Part shown: piece after piece, positions 17,988 to 25,398 of the stretch
Layout: each line of letters begins with the position of its first letter
Position numbering within the stretch: position 1 is the stretch's first letter
Origin: Afipia sp.
Lineage (GTDB): Bacteria > Pseudomonadota > Alphaproteobacteria > Rhizobiales > Xanthobacteraceae
Reading direction: 5' to 3'
Length of the DNA stretch: 35,335 nucleotides
Assembly (NCBI GenBank): GCA_017308495.1
Contig: JAFKES010000118.1
Span: forward strand, 1 to 35,335
Program-made: the position numbers and the translations under genes
Notes under the pieces: model-generated
Databases searched by the model: none
What the model saw: the letters and a program-made list of their open reading frames with translations, nothing else
What the model was told of the DNA's origin: nothing

Positions 17988-18109
17988 CGTCATGCCCGCG
18001 CTTGTCGCGGGTATCAACGTCTAGAAAGTTGCAACGAAACAGAACGTGGATGGCCGGGACCAGGCGAGCGCGACGCCGTTCTTCGAACGGCTATGGCCCG
18101 GCCATGACA
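17988..18109. repeat. dispersed palindromic intergenic repeat, copy B
   Basis: This is two hairpin units in the gap between slt and the hydrolase. The first has CCCGCG (17995-18000) pairing with CGCGGG (18006-18011). The second has outer arms TGGCCGGG (18051-18058) and CCCGGCCA (18097-18104) enclosing a 25-base core at 18070-18094, identical to copy A at 255-279 read in reverse. The arms of A and B differ in sequence, but each pair remains complementary. Confidence 0.7.
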
Positions 18110-18188
18110 GATTGATGTTTTCGTCAAAACACAAACTGCTTTACTCTCCCCACCTCTCCCGCTGCATCCAACCTCCGAGCCGCCATCA

Positions 18189-19070
18189 ATGTCCGATCAA
18201 TTCCACGACGTGTTCTGCCAGTCCGCCGACGGCCTGAAAATCCATGCCAAGACCATCGGCCCGCAGACCGGCGCCGCATTGCCGGTGCTCTGCCTGCCCG
18301 GCCTGACCCGCACCGCCGACGACTTCGACGTCATCGCCCGCGCCCTGGCGAGCGCCCCCGCCCCGCGCCGTGTGGTGGCGATCGACTATCGCGGCCGCGG
18401 CCTGTCCGACTACGATCCGGACCCAGCCAAATACGCGGTGCCGATGGAGATGGGCGATGTGCTCGCCGTCGCGGCGTCGCTCGGCGTCTCGCGCGCGATC
18501 CTGCTCGGCACCTCGCGCGGCGGCCTGATTTCCATGGGGCTGGCGGCGGCGCAACCGCAACTGCTGGCCGGCGTGATCCTCAACGACATTGGCCCCGCGC
18601 TGGAGATCGGCGGCCTGATGAAGATCAAGGGCTACATCACCGATCCGCCGGAACGGGCGACGTGGGACGATGCCGAGCGCGGGCTGCGAGAGCTGTTCGG
18701 CAGCGTCTTTCCCACGCTGGATGCGGCCGGCTGGGCGGCATGGACCCGGCGGGCGTTCCGCGAGAAGGCCGGCGGCGGGCTGGAGCGAACTTATGACGTG
18801 CGATTGGCCAAGACGCTGGACAGCGTCACCGCCGAGACACCGCTGCCGGAAATCTGGGAGCTGTTCGACAAGTTGGCCAGCCTGCCCGTGATGCTGGTTC
18901 ATGGCGGGCTGTCCGATCTGCTGTCGCCGCGAGTCATCCAGACCATGGCCACGCGCCACCCCGACATCGACGTGGTGGAAGTGCCGGACGAAGGCCATGC
19001 TCCGCTCCTTGCCGACAAGCCGACCGTGGACCGCATCGTCGCCTTCTGCGCCCGCTGCGACGCAGCGTAA
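18189..19070 (+). CDS. alpha/beta hydrolase
   Basis: A 293-residue alpha/beta-fold hydrolase. The likely catalytic triad is Ser109 in the elbow GTSRGG, Asp243 in HGGLSDLLSP and His270 in DEGHAPLL. The oxyanion-side motif LCLPGLTRT precedes DYRGRGLSD. There is no signal peptide, so it is cytoplasmic. A cap region (about 140-215) lies between the nucleophile and the acid. The sequence resembles MhpC-like esterases, but the substrate is not evident. It stands alone, with a repeat element upstream and a non-coding stretch after it. Confidence 0.9.
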   Translation: MSDQFHDVFCQSADGLKIHAKTIGPQTGAALPVLCLPGLTRTADDFDVIARALASAPAPRRVVAIDYRGRGLSDYDPDPAKYAVPMEMGDVLAVAASLGVSRAILLGTSRGGLISMGLAAAQPQLLAGVILNDIGPALEIGGLMKIKGYITDPPERATWDDAERGLRELFGSVFPTLDAAGWAAWTRRAFREKAGGGLERTYDVRLAKTLDSVTAETPLPEIWELFDKLASLPVMLVHGGLSDLLSPRVIQTMATRHPDIDVVEVPDEGHAPLLADKPTVDRIVAFCARCDAA

Positions 19071-19248
19071 GCGCACGGCGCGGATTCCCTGCCGGTGCTC
19101 ATGCCTCGAATGAGGTGCGGCGCGCAGTACCGCGCCGCTGAGCCGGGTCCGTCACGGACGCGAAAGTCCTGTTTCCGGACTCCCCGCCCTTAACAACGCC
19201 TGACATTCCGCTCGTCACGGCCCCGGCTCCGCGAAGCAGCGCTGCCGC

Positions 19249-19292
19249 GCGGCATCGTGCCCGGGATATGGCGGCATCGTGCCGGGATACGG
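19249..19292. repeat. imperfect tandem duplication of about 22 bases
   Basis: Two adjacent units, 19249-19270 and 19271-19292, both start GCGGCATCGTGCC and end in GGGATA plus a short tail. They differ by one base missing and a substitution. This looks like a local replication slip in non-coding DNA. Confidence 0.6.
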
Positions 19293-19339
19293 ACGGACGT
19301 GTTCCGCTCGAAACAAGCGGCACTGCCGACCGCCTCCCC

Positions 19340-19380
19340 AAAAGAGAAAACCCCCGGCAGTTTCCTGCCGGGGGTCTTTT
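19340..19380 (-). terminator. Rho-independent terminator of the porin gene
   Basis: ACCCCCGGCAG (19350-19360) pairs with CTGCCGGGGGT (19365-19375), an 11-bp stem with a 4-base loop. On the minus strand it is followed by a T-rich tract (19340-19349). It lies about 40 bases past the porin stop. Confidence 0.88.
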
Positions 19381-19416
19381 GCAGTTCAGATGGTTATCGC
19401 CGTGAGGCGAGAACGA

Positions 19417-21003
19417 TCAGAAGGTGCGGCGAACGCGGAGGTTGCCGGACCAGGCGCCCTGATCCTTGTACTCATACACGCCAGCCGGCTTGTAACCCGT
19501 CGCGTTGGACGTGTTGGTCGACGAGAGGGTACCCGAGTTGGCCTGATCGAGGTAGGTGTAGAGCACTTCGCCCGAGAAGGTCAGGTTGCGGACCGGGGTC
19601 CACGCGGTGCGGGCACCGACCTGCCAGATGTTGAAGTCCGGGTTGTAAGTGCCCCAGCCGCCGCTCTTGGTGAAAGCGAGACCGCTGTTTGCCAGGCTGC
19701 TCTGGATCGCGGCGGTCGCGCCGGAACCGTAGTCAACGTGGGTGTAGCCGCCGAACACACCGGTTTCCAGGGTCGGAGACCAGTTATGCAGGTAGCCGGC
19801 GCGGACGCCCCACACCTTCGTCAGCTCGAGGCTGCTGCCCTGAGTGCCGTAGACGCCATCGAACAGCGCCGCCGCAGCGAACGACTGGTAGGCGCCAGCG
19901 CCGCTGCCGCTGAAGCGGTAGAAGCTGTTGCCCACGGTGCCGCTGATGATGTACTTCGGCGCACCTTCAGTGTAGGTCACGTCGATGGCGAACTTGTCGC
20001 CAGCGCCGGTCGGCAGGTTCTTGAGCAGCAGGCCGCCCGAAATCGCCCAGCCCCACTTGTCGTTCGGATGACCAGCCAGTTCGTTGGTCACAGTCGACGC
20101 GTAGTTCGTGGCAGCGTAGTAGCTCGGGTTCACGTTGTGAGCAGCGGCCGACAGCTGGAAGCTGAAGGCGGACTGATCGACCAGGATGTTGCCGACGATA
20201 TCCGGCGACAGGTTGCCACCCGTGCCGAACATCGCGCCGTTCGCACCGGCAGTCGCGATGCTGCCAGCACCGGTCGAGCCGTTGAACAGGTAGGCGGCGG
20301 TCAAAGCAGCACCGGCGTTGAGCACCGGAGCGCGCATGATGGTCTTGTTGTCTTCAAGCGACAACTGAGCCGACACACCGTTGCCGAACTGGAAGGTGTA
20401 GGCCGCCATGGTGATGCCGGTCGCGTCGTCCGCGCCGCTCACGAAAGCGGAGGTGTTGATGTTCGCGGTGTAGGCGCTCCACGGGGTAACGAAGGTCGAA
20501 ACCGCCTTACCGAAGGTGAAACCGGCGAACTGGATGAAGCCCAGATCCATCGTCAGGTTGCCCGAGGACGGACCCCAGCCCGAGCTGTGCTCGAAGTTGC
20601 TGCCCCAGTAGGTGCGAACCACGCCGTATTCCGTCGCGGTGCGGGTATCAACGTTGAACTGCGCGCGCGAACGAGTGGTGTAGTTGTCCGAATCACGGCT
20701 GAGCGTGCCGGAAACGCCGGCGATGACGCCGCCGCCGGTCACGAAGCCCGAACCGCTGGCCGCCGAGAGCAGCGCCGGGTTGTTGTAGTTGTTCGAACGG
20801 ATGTTCACGTCCAACTGGATGTAGCCACCCAGCTTGATGCAGGTGTCGGTGCCCGGGATGTAGTAGAAACCGGCGCCATACAGCGAGCAGATCTTCACGT
20901 ACTGAACGGCCTTCGCCTTCACCGGAAGATCAGCCGCCTGTGCTCCTGCCACAACGGCGATGCTCGCCGCCGAACCCAGGATAAGGCTCTTAATCTTGCT
21001 CAT
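19417..21003 (-). CDS. outer membrane porin, Porin_2 family
   Basis: A 528-residue general porin of the Rhizobiales Omp2/RopA type. Residues 1-23 are a signal peptide ending AGAQA; the mature protein begins ADLPVKAKAVQYVKIC. Cys39 and Cys55 (in VKICSLYG and GTDTCIKLGG) are the conserved pair near the N-terminus. The rest is rich in Gly, aromatics and alternating strands, and it ends in the C-terminal Phe needed for outer-membrane insertion. The start at 21003 has a strong GGAGG site; 39 more in-frame residues upstream are not signal-like. It is probably an abundant protein, with its own promoter and a strong terminator. Confidence 0.93.
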   Translation of the reverse strand: MSKIKSLILGSAASIAVVAGAQAADLPVKAKAVQYVKICSLYGAGFYYIPGTDTCIKLGGYIQLDVNIRSNNYNNPALLSAASGSGFVTGGGVIAGVSGTLSRDSDNYTTRSRAQFNVDTRTATEYGVVRTYWGSNFEHSSGWGPSSGNLTMDLGFIQFAGFTFGKAVSTFVTPWSAYTANINTSAFVSGADDATGITMAAYTFQFGNGVSAQLSLEDNKTIMRAPVLNAGAALTAAYLFNGSTGAGSIATAGANGAMFGTGGNLSPDIVGNILVDQSAFSFQLSAAAHNVNPSYYAATNYASTVTNELAGHPNDKWGWAISGGLLLKNLPTGAGDKFAIDVTYTEGAPKYIISGTVGNSFYRFSGSGAGAYQSFAAAALFDGVYGTQGSSLELTKVWGVRAGYLHNWSPTLETGVFGGYTHVDYGSGATAAIQSSLANSGLAFTKSGGWGTYNPDFNIWQVGARTAWTPVRNLTFSGEVLYTYLDQANSGTLSSTNTSNATGYKPAGVYEYKDQGAWSGNLRVRRTF

Positions 21004-21198
21004 AAAACCTCCAAAGTTTTGCTCTGTTAGGGAAGGTTCCGGCCCGTCGGCGTCGCCACCTTCTAGGAATGGTCCCTTGCTTCCCCGCTTACCGCCTGGT
21101 CGCCTCGCGCCTTCGGACACTCCCGCCTCAACGCGAGCGACTTAAGCGAAACCACCTAACGGAACGACCTCGGGATGCCCCCCTCCGTCGCTTTAAAG

Positions 21199-21226
21199 AC
21201 CATAGCGATCAGTCGTGAACGTGCAA
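21199..21226 (-). promoter_or_regulatory. candidate porin promoter
   Basis: On the minus strand TTGCAC (21221-21226) is followed, after 16 bases, by TATGGT (21199-21204). Transcription from here would give a leader of about 190 bases before the porin ATG; long leaders are usual for regulated porin mRNAs. The -35 box is part of a larger inverted repeat. Confidence 0.4.
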
Positions 21227-21281
21227 CAAAGGACCGCCTTGAAACGGTACGGTTCCAGCCGTTTTTGGAGAGGTGTTGCAC
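21221..21281. repeat. nested inverted repeats upstream of the porin promoter
   Basis: GTGCAACA (21221-21228) matches TGTTGCAC (21274-21281) as an 8-bp inverted repeat. Inside it AAACGG (21242-21247) matches CCGTTT (21259-21264). One outer arm covers the candidate -35 box, so a regulator binding the arms could control the porin. Confidence 0.45.
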
Positions 21282-21549
21282 AAAGAGCACGCGACCATTA
21301 TCGCGAGATAGTATCAAGTAGCTGTTATGTATGATGTTTTCGCGAAGCCGCTTTTCTGTCGGCATGACTGCCACACTTCCTCCCACCCCGCTCCCGCGAA
21401 GAACTGTGGCGACTTTTCGAATCAAATCGGCATAAACGAATCTGGCGGGCGTTCGCCCAGCCATAATCATGTGCACACCGGTACGATCGTCTCCCCGGCT
21501 GGAGAATGCGACTTGCGGGGCGTCCCCGCGTGGGGCATATCGAGCCCGT

Positions 21550-21641
21550 GGAGACGTGGCCGAGCGGCTGAAGGCACTCGTTTGCTAAATGAGCATACCT
21601 TGAAAAGGGTATCGAGGGTTCGAATCCCTCCGTCTCCGCCA
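21550..21641 (+). tRNA. tRNA-Ser (anticodon GCU)
   Basis: The 92-base gene has acceptor arms GGAGACG (21550-21556) and CGTCTCC (21631-21637), a G discriminator base and an encoded CCA (21639-21641). The anticodon loop TTTGCTAAA gives GCT, reading AGC and AGU serine codons. A long variable arm around the CATACC/GGTATC stem is the serine hallmark. The T arm has GGTTCGAATCC. The gene stands alone, 79 bases before the glycosyltransferase gene. Confidence 0.97.
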
Positions 21642-21720
21642 CCCTCGTGATTTCAGCCGTCGCGATCCCCGACAAAGGCCGGGAGGTTCCCGGCGAGGCA
21701 CAGAGAGGCAACAAGCCGGC

Positions 21721-23943
21721 ATGAATCGCCCATCCCTCCCCGGCCCTCGTCCTGTCCAGCCCGATCTTGAGGCCATTTTCCAGCAGGCCATGACCGCCCA
21801 TCGGACGGGCCAGCTCGATATCGCGGCCACGCTCTATCGTCAGGTGCTCTCGTTCAGCAAAAAGCAATTCGCGCCGCGGCATATGCTGGGGGTGATCGAA
21901 GGCCAGCGCGGCAATTTCGCCGAAGGCATCCGACAGATCAGCAAGGCGCTCAAGATCAATCCCGATTCGTCGGACGCCTATCTCAACATGGGGCGGATGC
22001 AGGCCGAACTCGGCGATCTCGCGGCGGCGGACAAGAGCCTGCGCAAGGCTATTTTCATCGATCCGGCCAACGTCATCGCCCATGCCAATCTGGCAGCGGC
22101 GCTCATCCGCATGGAAAAGTACGACGACGCGCTTGCGAGCGCGGAGCGGGCCCTCGCCATCGATCCGAACAACACGCTCGCATTGTTCAACCGGGCGCGC
22201 GCGCTGTTCCATCTCGGGCGCTACGATGAAGCCATCACCACCAATCGCCAGATTCTGGCGATCGACCGCACGGATGGCGACGCCTGGCTCAATCTCGGCA
22301 ATATCTACGCCCAGATGCGCCGGTATGCCGACGCCTTCGAGGCTTATAAAGCCGCTTCGGTAACGCCCTCCCTGCCCAAGCTGTCCTACGCGATCGGCGA
22401 GCTTCTGGTGAAGCTGAACCGTAACGAAGAGGCGCTCGTCACCCTCGACAGGGAACTGTCCCTGCAGCCGGACTTCGCGCCGGCCTGGTTCGCGCGCGGC
22501 GAGGCGCTGAACGGCCTCGGGCGATTTGATGAAGCCGTCGCAGCCTTCGATACAGCGCTCCGGCACGATCCCGCGACGCCACGCGCGGCCGCGCTTCGCC
22601 TCAACGCCAAAGCTGCGATCTGCGACTGGTCTACATTCGCGGCGGACCAGGCCGATATTCAGTCGCTGGCGCGGAAGAACAGGTTTTCCGCGCCCCAATT
22701 GCTGCTCTCGCGGCTGCCGCTGTCGTCCCAGCAACAGCTTGAGATCACCCGCCGCATGGCCGCGCGGACTTTCGCCGGGATCGTCCCGCAACCGGTTGTC
22801 CCCACCCGATCCGATCGCATCAGGATCGCCTATGTCTCCGGCGATCTCGGCAGCCACGCCGTCGCCGAACTGATTGCAGGCGTGTTCGAGCACCACGACC
22901 GATCGCGCTTCGATCTCACTGCCGTGTCCCTGATGAAACACGACGGCCCGATGCGCGAGCGCCTGGTGAAAGCGTTCGACCGCTTCATCGACGCCAGCGG
23001 GTTCGACGACCGACAATCGGTCCGGACCATCCGCGACCTCGGCATCGACATCGCGGTCGATCTCAATGGCTACACGCAAAGCGGCCGCATGCAGATCTTC
23101 GCGCACCGCGTGGCGCCGGTTCAGGTCAATTATCTCGGCTATCCCGGCACGTCCGGCACCGATTTCATGGACTATCTGCTCGCCGACCGCACCGTGATTT
23201 CGCCGGAGGACGAGCGCTTCTATTCCGAGGCGATCGCGACCCTGCCGGATTCCTTCATGCCTGCCGATTCGCGCCGGGAGATTGGCTCCGGCATCATGAC
23301 GCGGCGCGAGGCCGGCCTGCCGGACCACGGCTTCGTGTTTTGCGATTTCAACGACAGCACGAAACTCACCCCGGATGTCTTTAGCGTCTGGATGTCGCTG
23401 CTGCGGCAGGTCGAAGGCTCCGTGCTGTGGCTGCGCGCCTATAATCCGACGGCCGTCGCGAACCTCAGGCGCGAGGCCGAGCAGCGCGGCGTCGCCGCCG
23501 AGCGGCTGGTGTTCGCATCGTCGATGCCGCTGGTCGCTGACCATCTCGCCCGGCAGCGGCTTGCCGACCTGTTTCTCGACACCCTGCCCTACAACGCCCA
23601 CGCCACCGCCAGCGACGCGCTATGGGCGGGGCTGCCGGTGATAACCTGTCTTGGCGCGACATTCGCGGGCCGGGTGGCGGCGAGCCAGATCAGGGCGGCT
23701 GGGTTGCCGGAACTCGTCACCCATTCGCTGGCGGAATACGAAGCGCTGGCCCTGAAGATCGCGCGCGAGCCCGACCTGCTGAAAACTTTGAAAGCACGGC
23801 TGACCGGCAACCCGGCGACGCTGGCGCTGTTCGATACCGCGCGCCTCACCCGACATCTCGAAGCTGCCTACACGACGATGTGGGAACGCGCCTGCGCCGG
23901 ACTGCCGCCTGCGCCGTTCGCGGTGGCGCCGCTTCCACGCTGA
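21721..23943 (+). CDS. TPR protein with GT41 (O-GlcNAc transferase/SPINDLY-like) domain
   Basis: A 740-residue protein. Residues about 15-300 are tandem tetratricopeptide repeats (for example DAYLNMGRMQAELGDLAAA and DAWLNLGNIYAQMRRYADA). Residues about 350-725 match the catalytic half of O-GlcNAc transferases. YVSGDLGSHAVAEL carries the expected catalytic-region His379; LPYNAHATASDALWAGLPV and FAGRVAASQI are the nucleotide-sugar site boxes. The family puts GlcNAc or other sugars on Ser, Thr or Asn of proteins. There is no signal peptide, so it is cytoplasmic. No glycan or flagellar gene is adjacent, so the target is unknown. The ribosome site before the ATG is weak. Confidence 0.9.
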   Translation: MNRPSLPGPRPVQPDLEAIFQQAMTAHRTGQLDIAATLYRQVLSFSKKQFAPRHMLGVIEGQRGNFAEGIRQISKALKINPDSSDAYLNMGRMQAELGDLAAADKSLRKAIFIDPANVIAHANLAAALIRMEKYDDALASAERALAIDPNNTLALFNRARALFHLGRYDEAITTNRQILAIDRTDGDAWLNLGNIYAQMRRYADAFEAYKAASVTPSLPKLSYAIGELLVKLNRNEEALVTLDRELSLQPDFAPAWFARGEALNGLGRFDEAVAAFDTALRHDPATPRAAALRLNAKAAICDWSTFAADQADIQSLARKNRFSAPQLLLSRLPLSSQQQLEITRRMAARTFAGIVPQPVVPTRSDRIRIAYVSGDLGSHAVAELIAGVFEHHDRSRFDLTAVSLMKHDGPMRERLVKAFDRFIDASGFDDRQSVRTIRDLGIDIAVDLNGYTQSGRMQIFAHRVAPVQVNYLGYPGTSGTDFMDYLLADRTVISPEDERFYSEAIATLPDSFMPADSRREIGSGIMTRREAGLPDHGFVFCDFNDSTKLTPDVFSVWMSLLRQVEGSVLWLRAYNPTAVANLRREAEQRGVAAERLVFASSMPLVADHLARQRLADLFLDTLPYNAHATASDALWAGLPVITCLGATFAGRVAASQIRAAGLPELVTHSLAEYEALALKIAREPDLLKTLKARLTGNPATLALFDTARLTRHLEAAYTTMWERACAGLPPAPFAVAPLPR

Positions 23944-23959
23944 GGGAAACGATTTGAAC

Positions 23960-23982
23960 GGGGCCGCGCCGAGCGCGGCTCC
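23960..23982 (+). terminator. G/C-rich hairpin after the GT41 gene
   Basis: GGGGCCGCGC (23960-23969) pairs with GCGCGGCTCC (23973-23982), with one G-T pair and a 3-base loop, 17 bases past the stop. There is no T run, so it may be a weak or factor-dependent end, or a 3' stabilising hairpin. Confidence 0.45.
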
Positions 23983-24465
23983 CGTCCGTATCCGTCTGAC
24001 GTCTCGAGACCCGCGCCGTTTGCCAGCTTGTCGGGGCTCATCCTGTTGCGACCATCATGGCCGGCAAATTTGAACAGCGGTTTAAGCGTCGCGCTGAATC
24101 GAAGGTGAATGCGCCGCGGCCGCATCATCGGCGGGTTCGCGAAAGCCGATTGTTTTCAGTGAATTGGCGGCATTCGCCGGAATCGATTCACCTTCGCATT
24201 TGGCAAAGCGATAACCATCTGCACAACCGGTATCGGCAACGAGAGAACTGCGCGCCGCGGACGGACAGCCGACCGGTACGTATCGATCCCGCCTGAAGTT
24301 TGGTTTGAAAGGATTTGAAACCGGAGCGCCTTGTCGGCGCGCAGCGGCCGGACCCGGCGGCTCAAAAAAACGAGGGCGTCGGTGAACACGTCAGGACCGA
24401 GATCTCAGGAACAGGCTGCCGCAGCATCCGTCCCGGAAACTGCAGGGTCATCCCCCGCAACGAAC

Positions 24466-24485
24466 GAAGAGTTCTCGAACTCTTC
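24466..24485. repeat. 20-base near-perfect palindrome
   Basis: GAAGAGTTC (24466-24474) and GAACTCTTC (24477-24485) are exact inverted copies with two bases between. The compact form suits a dimeric DNA-binding protein better than an RNA hairpin. Confidence 0.5.
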
Positions 24486-24651
24486 TGCCGGATCCGCTTC
24501 CACCATGAGCAAGCACTGTGGCTCGCTCTCTCAAGAATCGTGATCCGGCCGTCTCGCCTGATGTCTCGCCGACACCCTCCTTATCGTCGCCCGGAGCCGC
24601 CGGCTTCGCATTCATGCCTGAGAACGAACACGCAGGCGGCTCTTGCGACGA

Positions 24652-24672
24652 TGCCGGCATCATGTGCCGGCA
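24652..24672. other. hairpin after the basic protein gene
   Basis: TGCCGGCA occurs at 24652-24659 and 24665-24672 with 5 bases between. Each copy is itself a palindrome, so the two pair as an 8-bp stem. It lies 19 bases past the stop at 24692 on the minus strand. A small AAGGC/GCCTT stem with a 3-5 base loop overlaps the stop itself. Together they may end the transcript, though no T run follows. Confidence 0.4.
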
Positions 24673-24691
24673 ATATTCATAAGGCGAAGCC

Positions 24692-24820
24692 TTACTTCTT
24701 CTTCTTGGCGACCTTGCGGGTCTTCTTGGCAGTCTTCTTCACCGCGGACTTCGCGGTCTTCGCCTTCTTAGCGGTCTTGGCGGTCTTCGCCTTCTTAGCG
24801 GTCTTCGCTTTCTTGGCCAT
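24692..24820 (-). CDS. 42-residue lysine/alanine-rich, histone H1-like basic protein
   Basis: A short gene with a near-ideal ribosome site (AGGAGG, five bases before ATG at 24820) and a TAA stop. Of 42 residues 20 are Lys, 11 Ala and 6 Thr; there is one Arg and no acidic residue. The sequence is built from AKKAKTAK-type repeats, and the DNA shows matching repeats of about 18-21 bases. It ends KKTRKVAKKKK. Such composition is that of the C-terminal tail of histone H1 and of small bacterial H1-like proteins that bind DNA or RNA by charge. Function is inference. The clean ribosome site and stop codon make chance unlikely. Confidence 0.8.
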   Translation of the reverse strand: MAKKAKTAKKAKTAKTAKKAKTAKSAVKKTAKKTRKVAKKKK

Positions 24821-25397
24821 GTTGCCCTCCTGAAGTTAGTGAGATGGCTTAGTCGCTCCGTGCACTCGGGAATCGAAATGCACTTCATTTGGATTACACC
24901 AACACGGTCAAAAAAACAGCGTCCCACTTAAGGAAGTGTTTACGCACGAAGCACGCCGCACACCACGCACGCACGATGCGCGCAACGAAACACACCGGCA
25001 ACGCCTGACAATGTGCGCGTGAAATGCATGTGTGACGCGCGACGCGCGTTTAAAAAAACAACTGTGCCGCAGTGATTTCTTTCATCGCAAACGAACGCGC
25101 GCCATAACCCCTGTAAATACGGGCACTTTATCGCGGCACGCCAAAACCGCGCCGCGCTGAATCTGAGTCGAGAACTTTGGCAACAAAAATATTTTCGTGG
25201 ATTTCTGCTTTTGCCGCGATCGCCGCTCGCTTGATGGTGGTTTTCGCGAAGTTTTCGCCAAACCGATTCGCATCCCGATCGCGCCGCGACGACCGCGATT
25301 GCGATCGCGTTCGTTCATCTTCGCGTCGAAAAATGGATGCCGGGCGGCGCGTGGACTCGGGCGGTGCGGACGAACGCCGCAGCAGCGGCGGCGGCGT
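24821..25397. other. 577-base gene-poor region upstream of the basic protein gene
   Basis: No convincing gene. The base composition is more A/T-rich than the surrounding genes in several blocks (about 24890-24920 and 25050-25090). It should hold the promoter of the basic protein gene. GTGCA/TGCAC arms at 24860-24864 and 24879-24883 are the only close symmetry near that gene. A 78-codon frame at 25082-25318 (-) lacks a ribosome site and is not called. Confidence 0.5.
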
Positions 25398-25398
25398 T
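25373..25398 (-). other. hairpin at the gatB stop codon
   Basis: AACGCCGC (25373-25380) and GCGGCGTT (25391-25398) form an 8-bp inverted repeat with a 10-base loop, overlapping the first base of the stop. There is no T run; it may protect the 3' end or aid factor-dependent termination. Confidence 0.4.

Larger units (their letters stand above)
19071..19416. other. 346-base intergenic region
   Basis: The gap between the hydrolase and the porin 3' ends shows no credible gene. It contains an imperfect tandem duplication at 19249-19292 and the porin terminator at 19340-19380. Confidence 0.6.
21004..21549. other. 546-base porin upstream region
   Basis: I see no credible gene between the porin and the tRNA. 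An open frame at 21156-21476 (-) has no family look and overlaps the likely porin promoter. The region holds a candidate promoter (21199-21226), nested inverted repeats (21221-21281) and a long porin leader. Confidence 0.6.
23944..24691. other. 748-base gene-poor region
   Basis: No open frame here looks like a protein. It contains a hairpin just after the glycosyltransferase stop (23960-23982), an 11-bp inverted repeat (CGAAGGTGAAT at 24100-24110 and ATTCACCTTCG at 24186-24196), a 20-base palindrome (24466-24485) and a hairpin at 24652-24672. Confidence 0.55.

Noticed and set aside
21156-21476. 106-codon frame upstream of the porin, minus strand
   Set aside because: No ribosome site or family features, and it overlaps the candidate porin promoter.
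21550-21641. tRNA-Ser as an integration (attachment) site
   Set aside because: No repeat of the tRNA 3' end, integrase or foreign gene was seen downstream within the window.
21325-23601. 758-codon open frame opposite the GT41 gene
   Set aside because: It runs antisense through the tRNA-Ser gene and a clear TPR-GT41 gene; not a protein family I recognise.
25082-25318. 78-codon frame before gatB's 3' end, minus strand
   Set aside because: The start has no Shine-Dalgarno site, and the Arg-rich composition looks like random high-GC translation.
25210-25320. Repeated GCGATCGC palindromes
   Set aside because: Only a couple of copies, expected by chance in such CG-rich sequence; no array.
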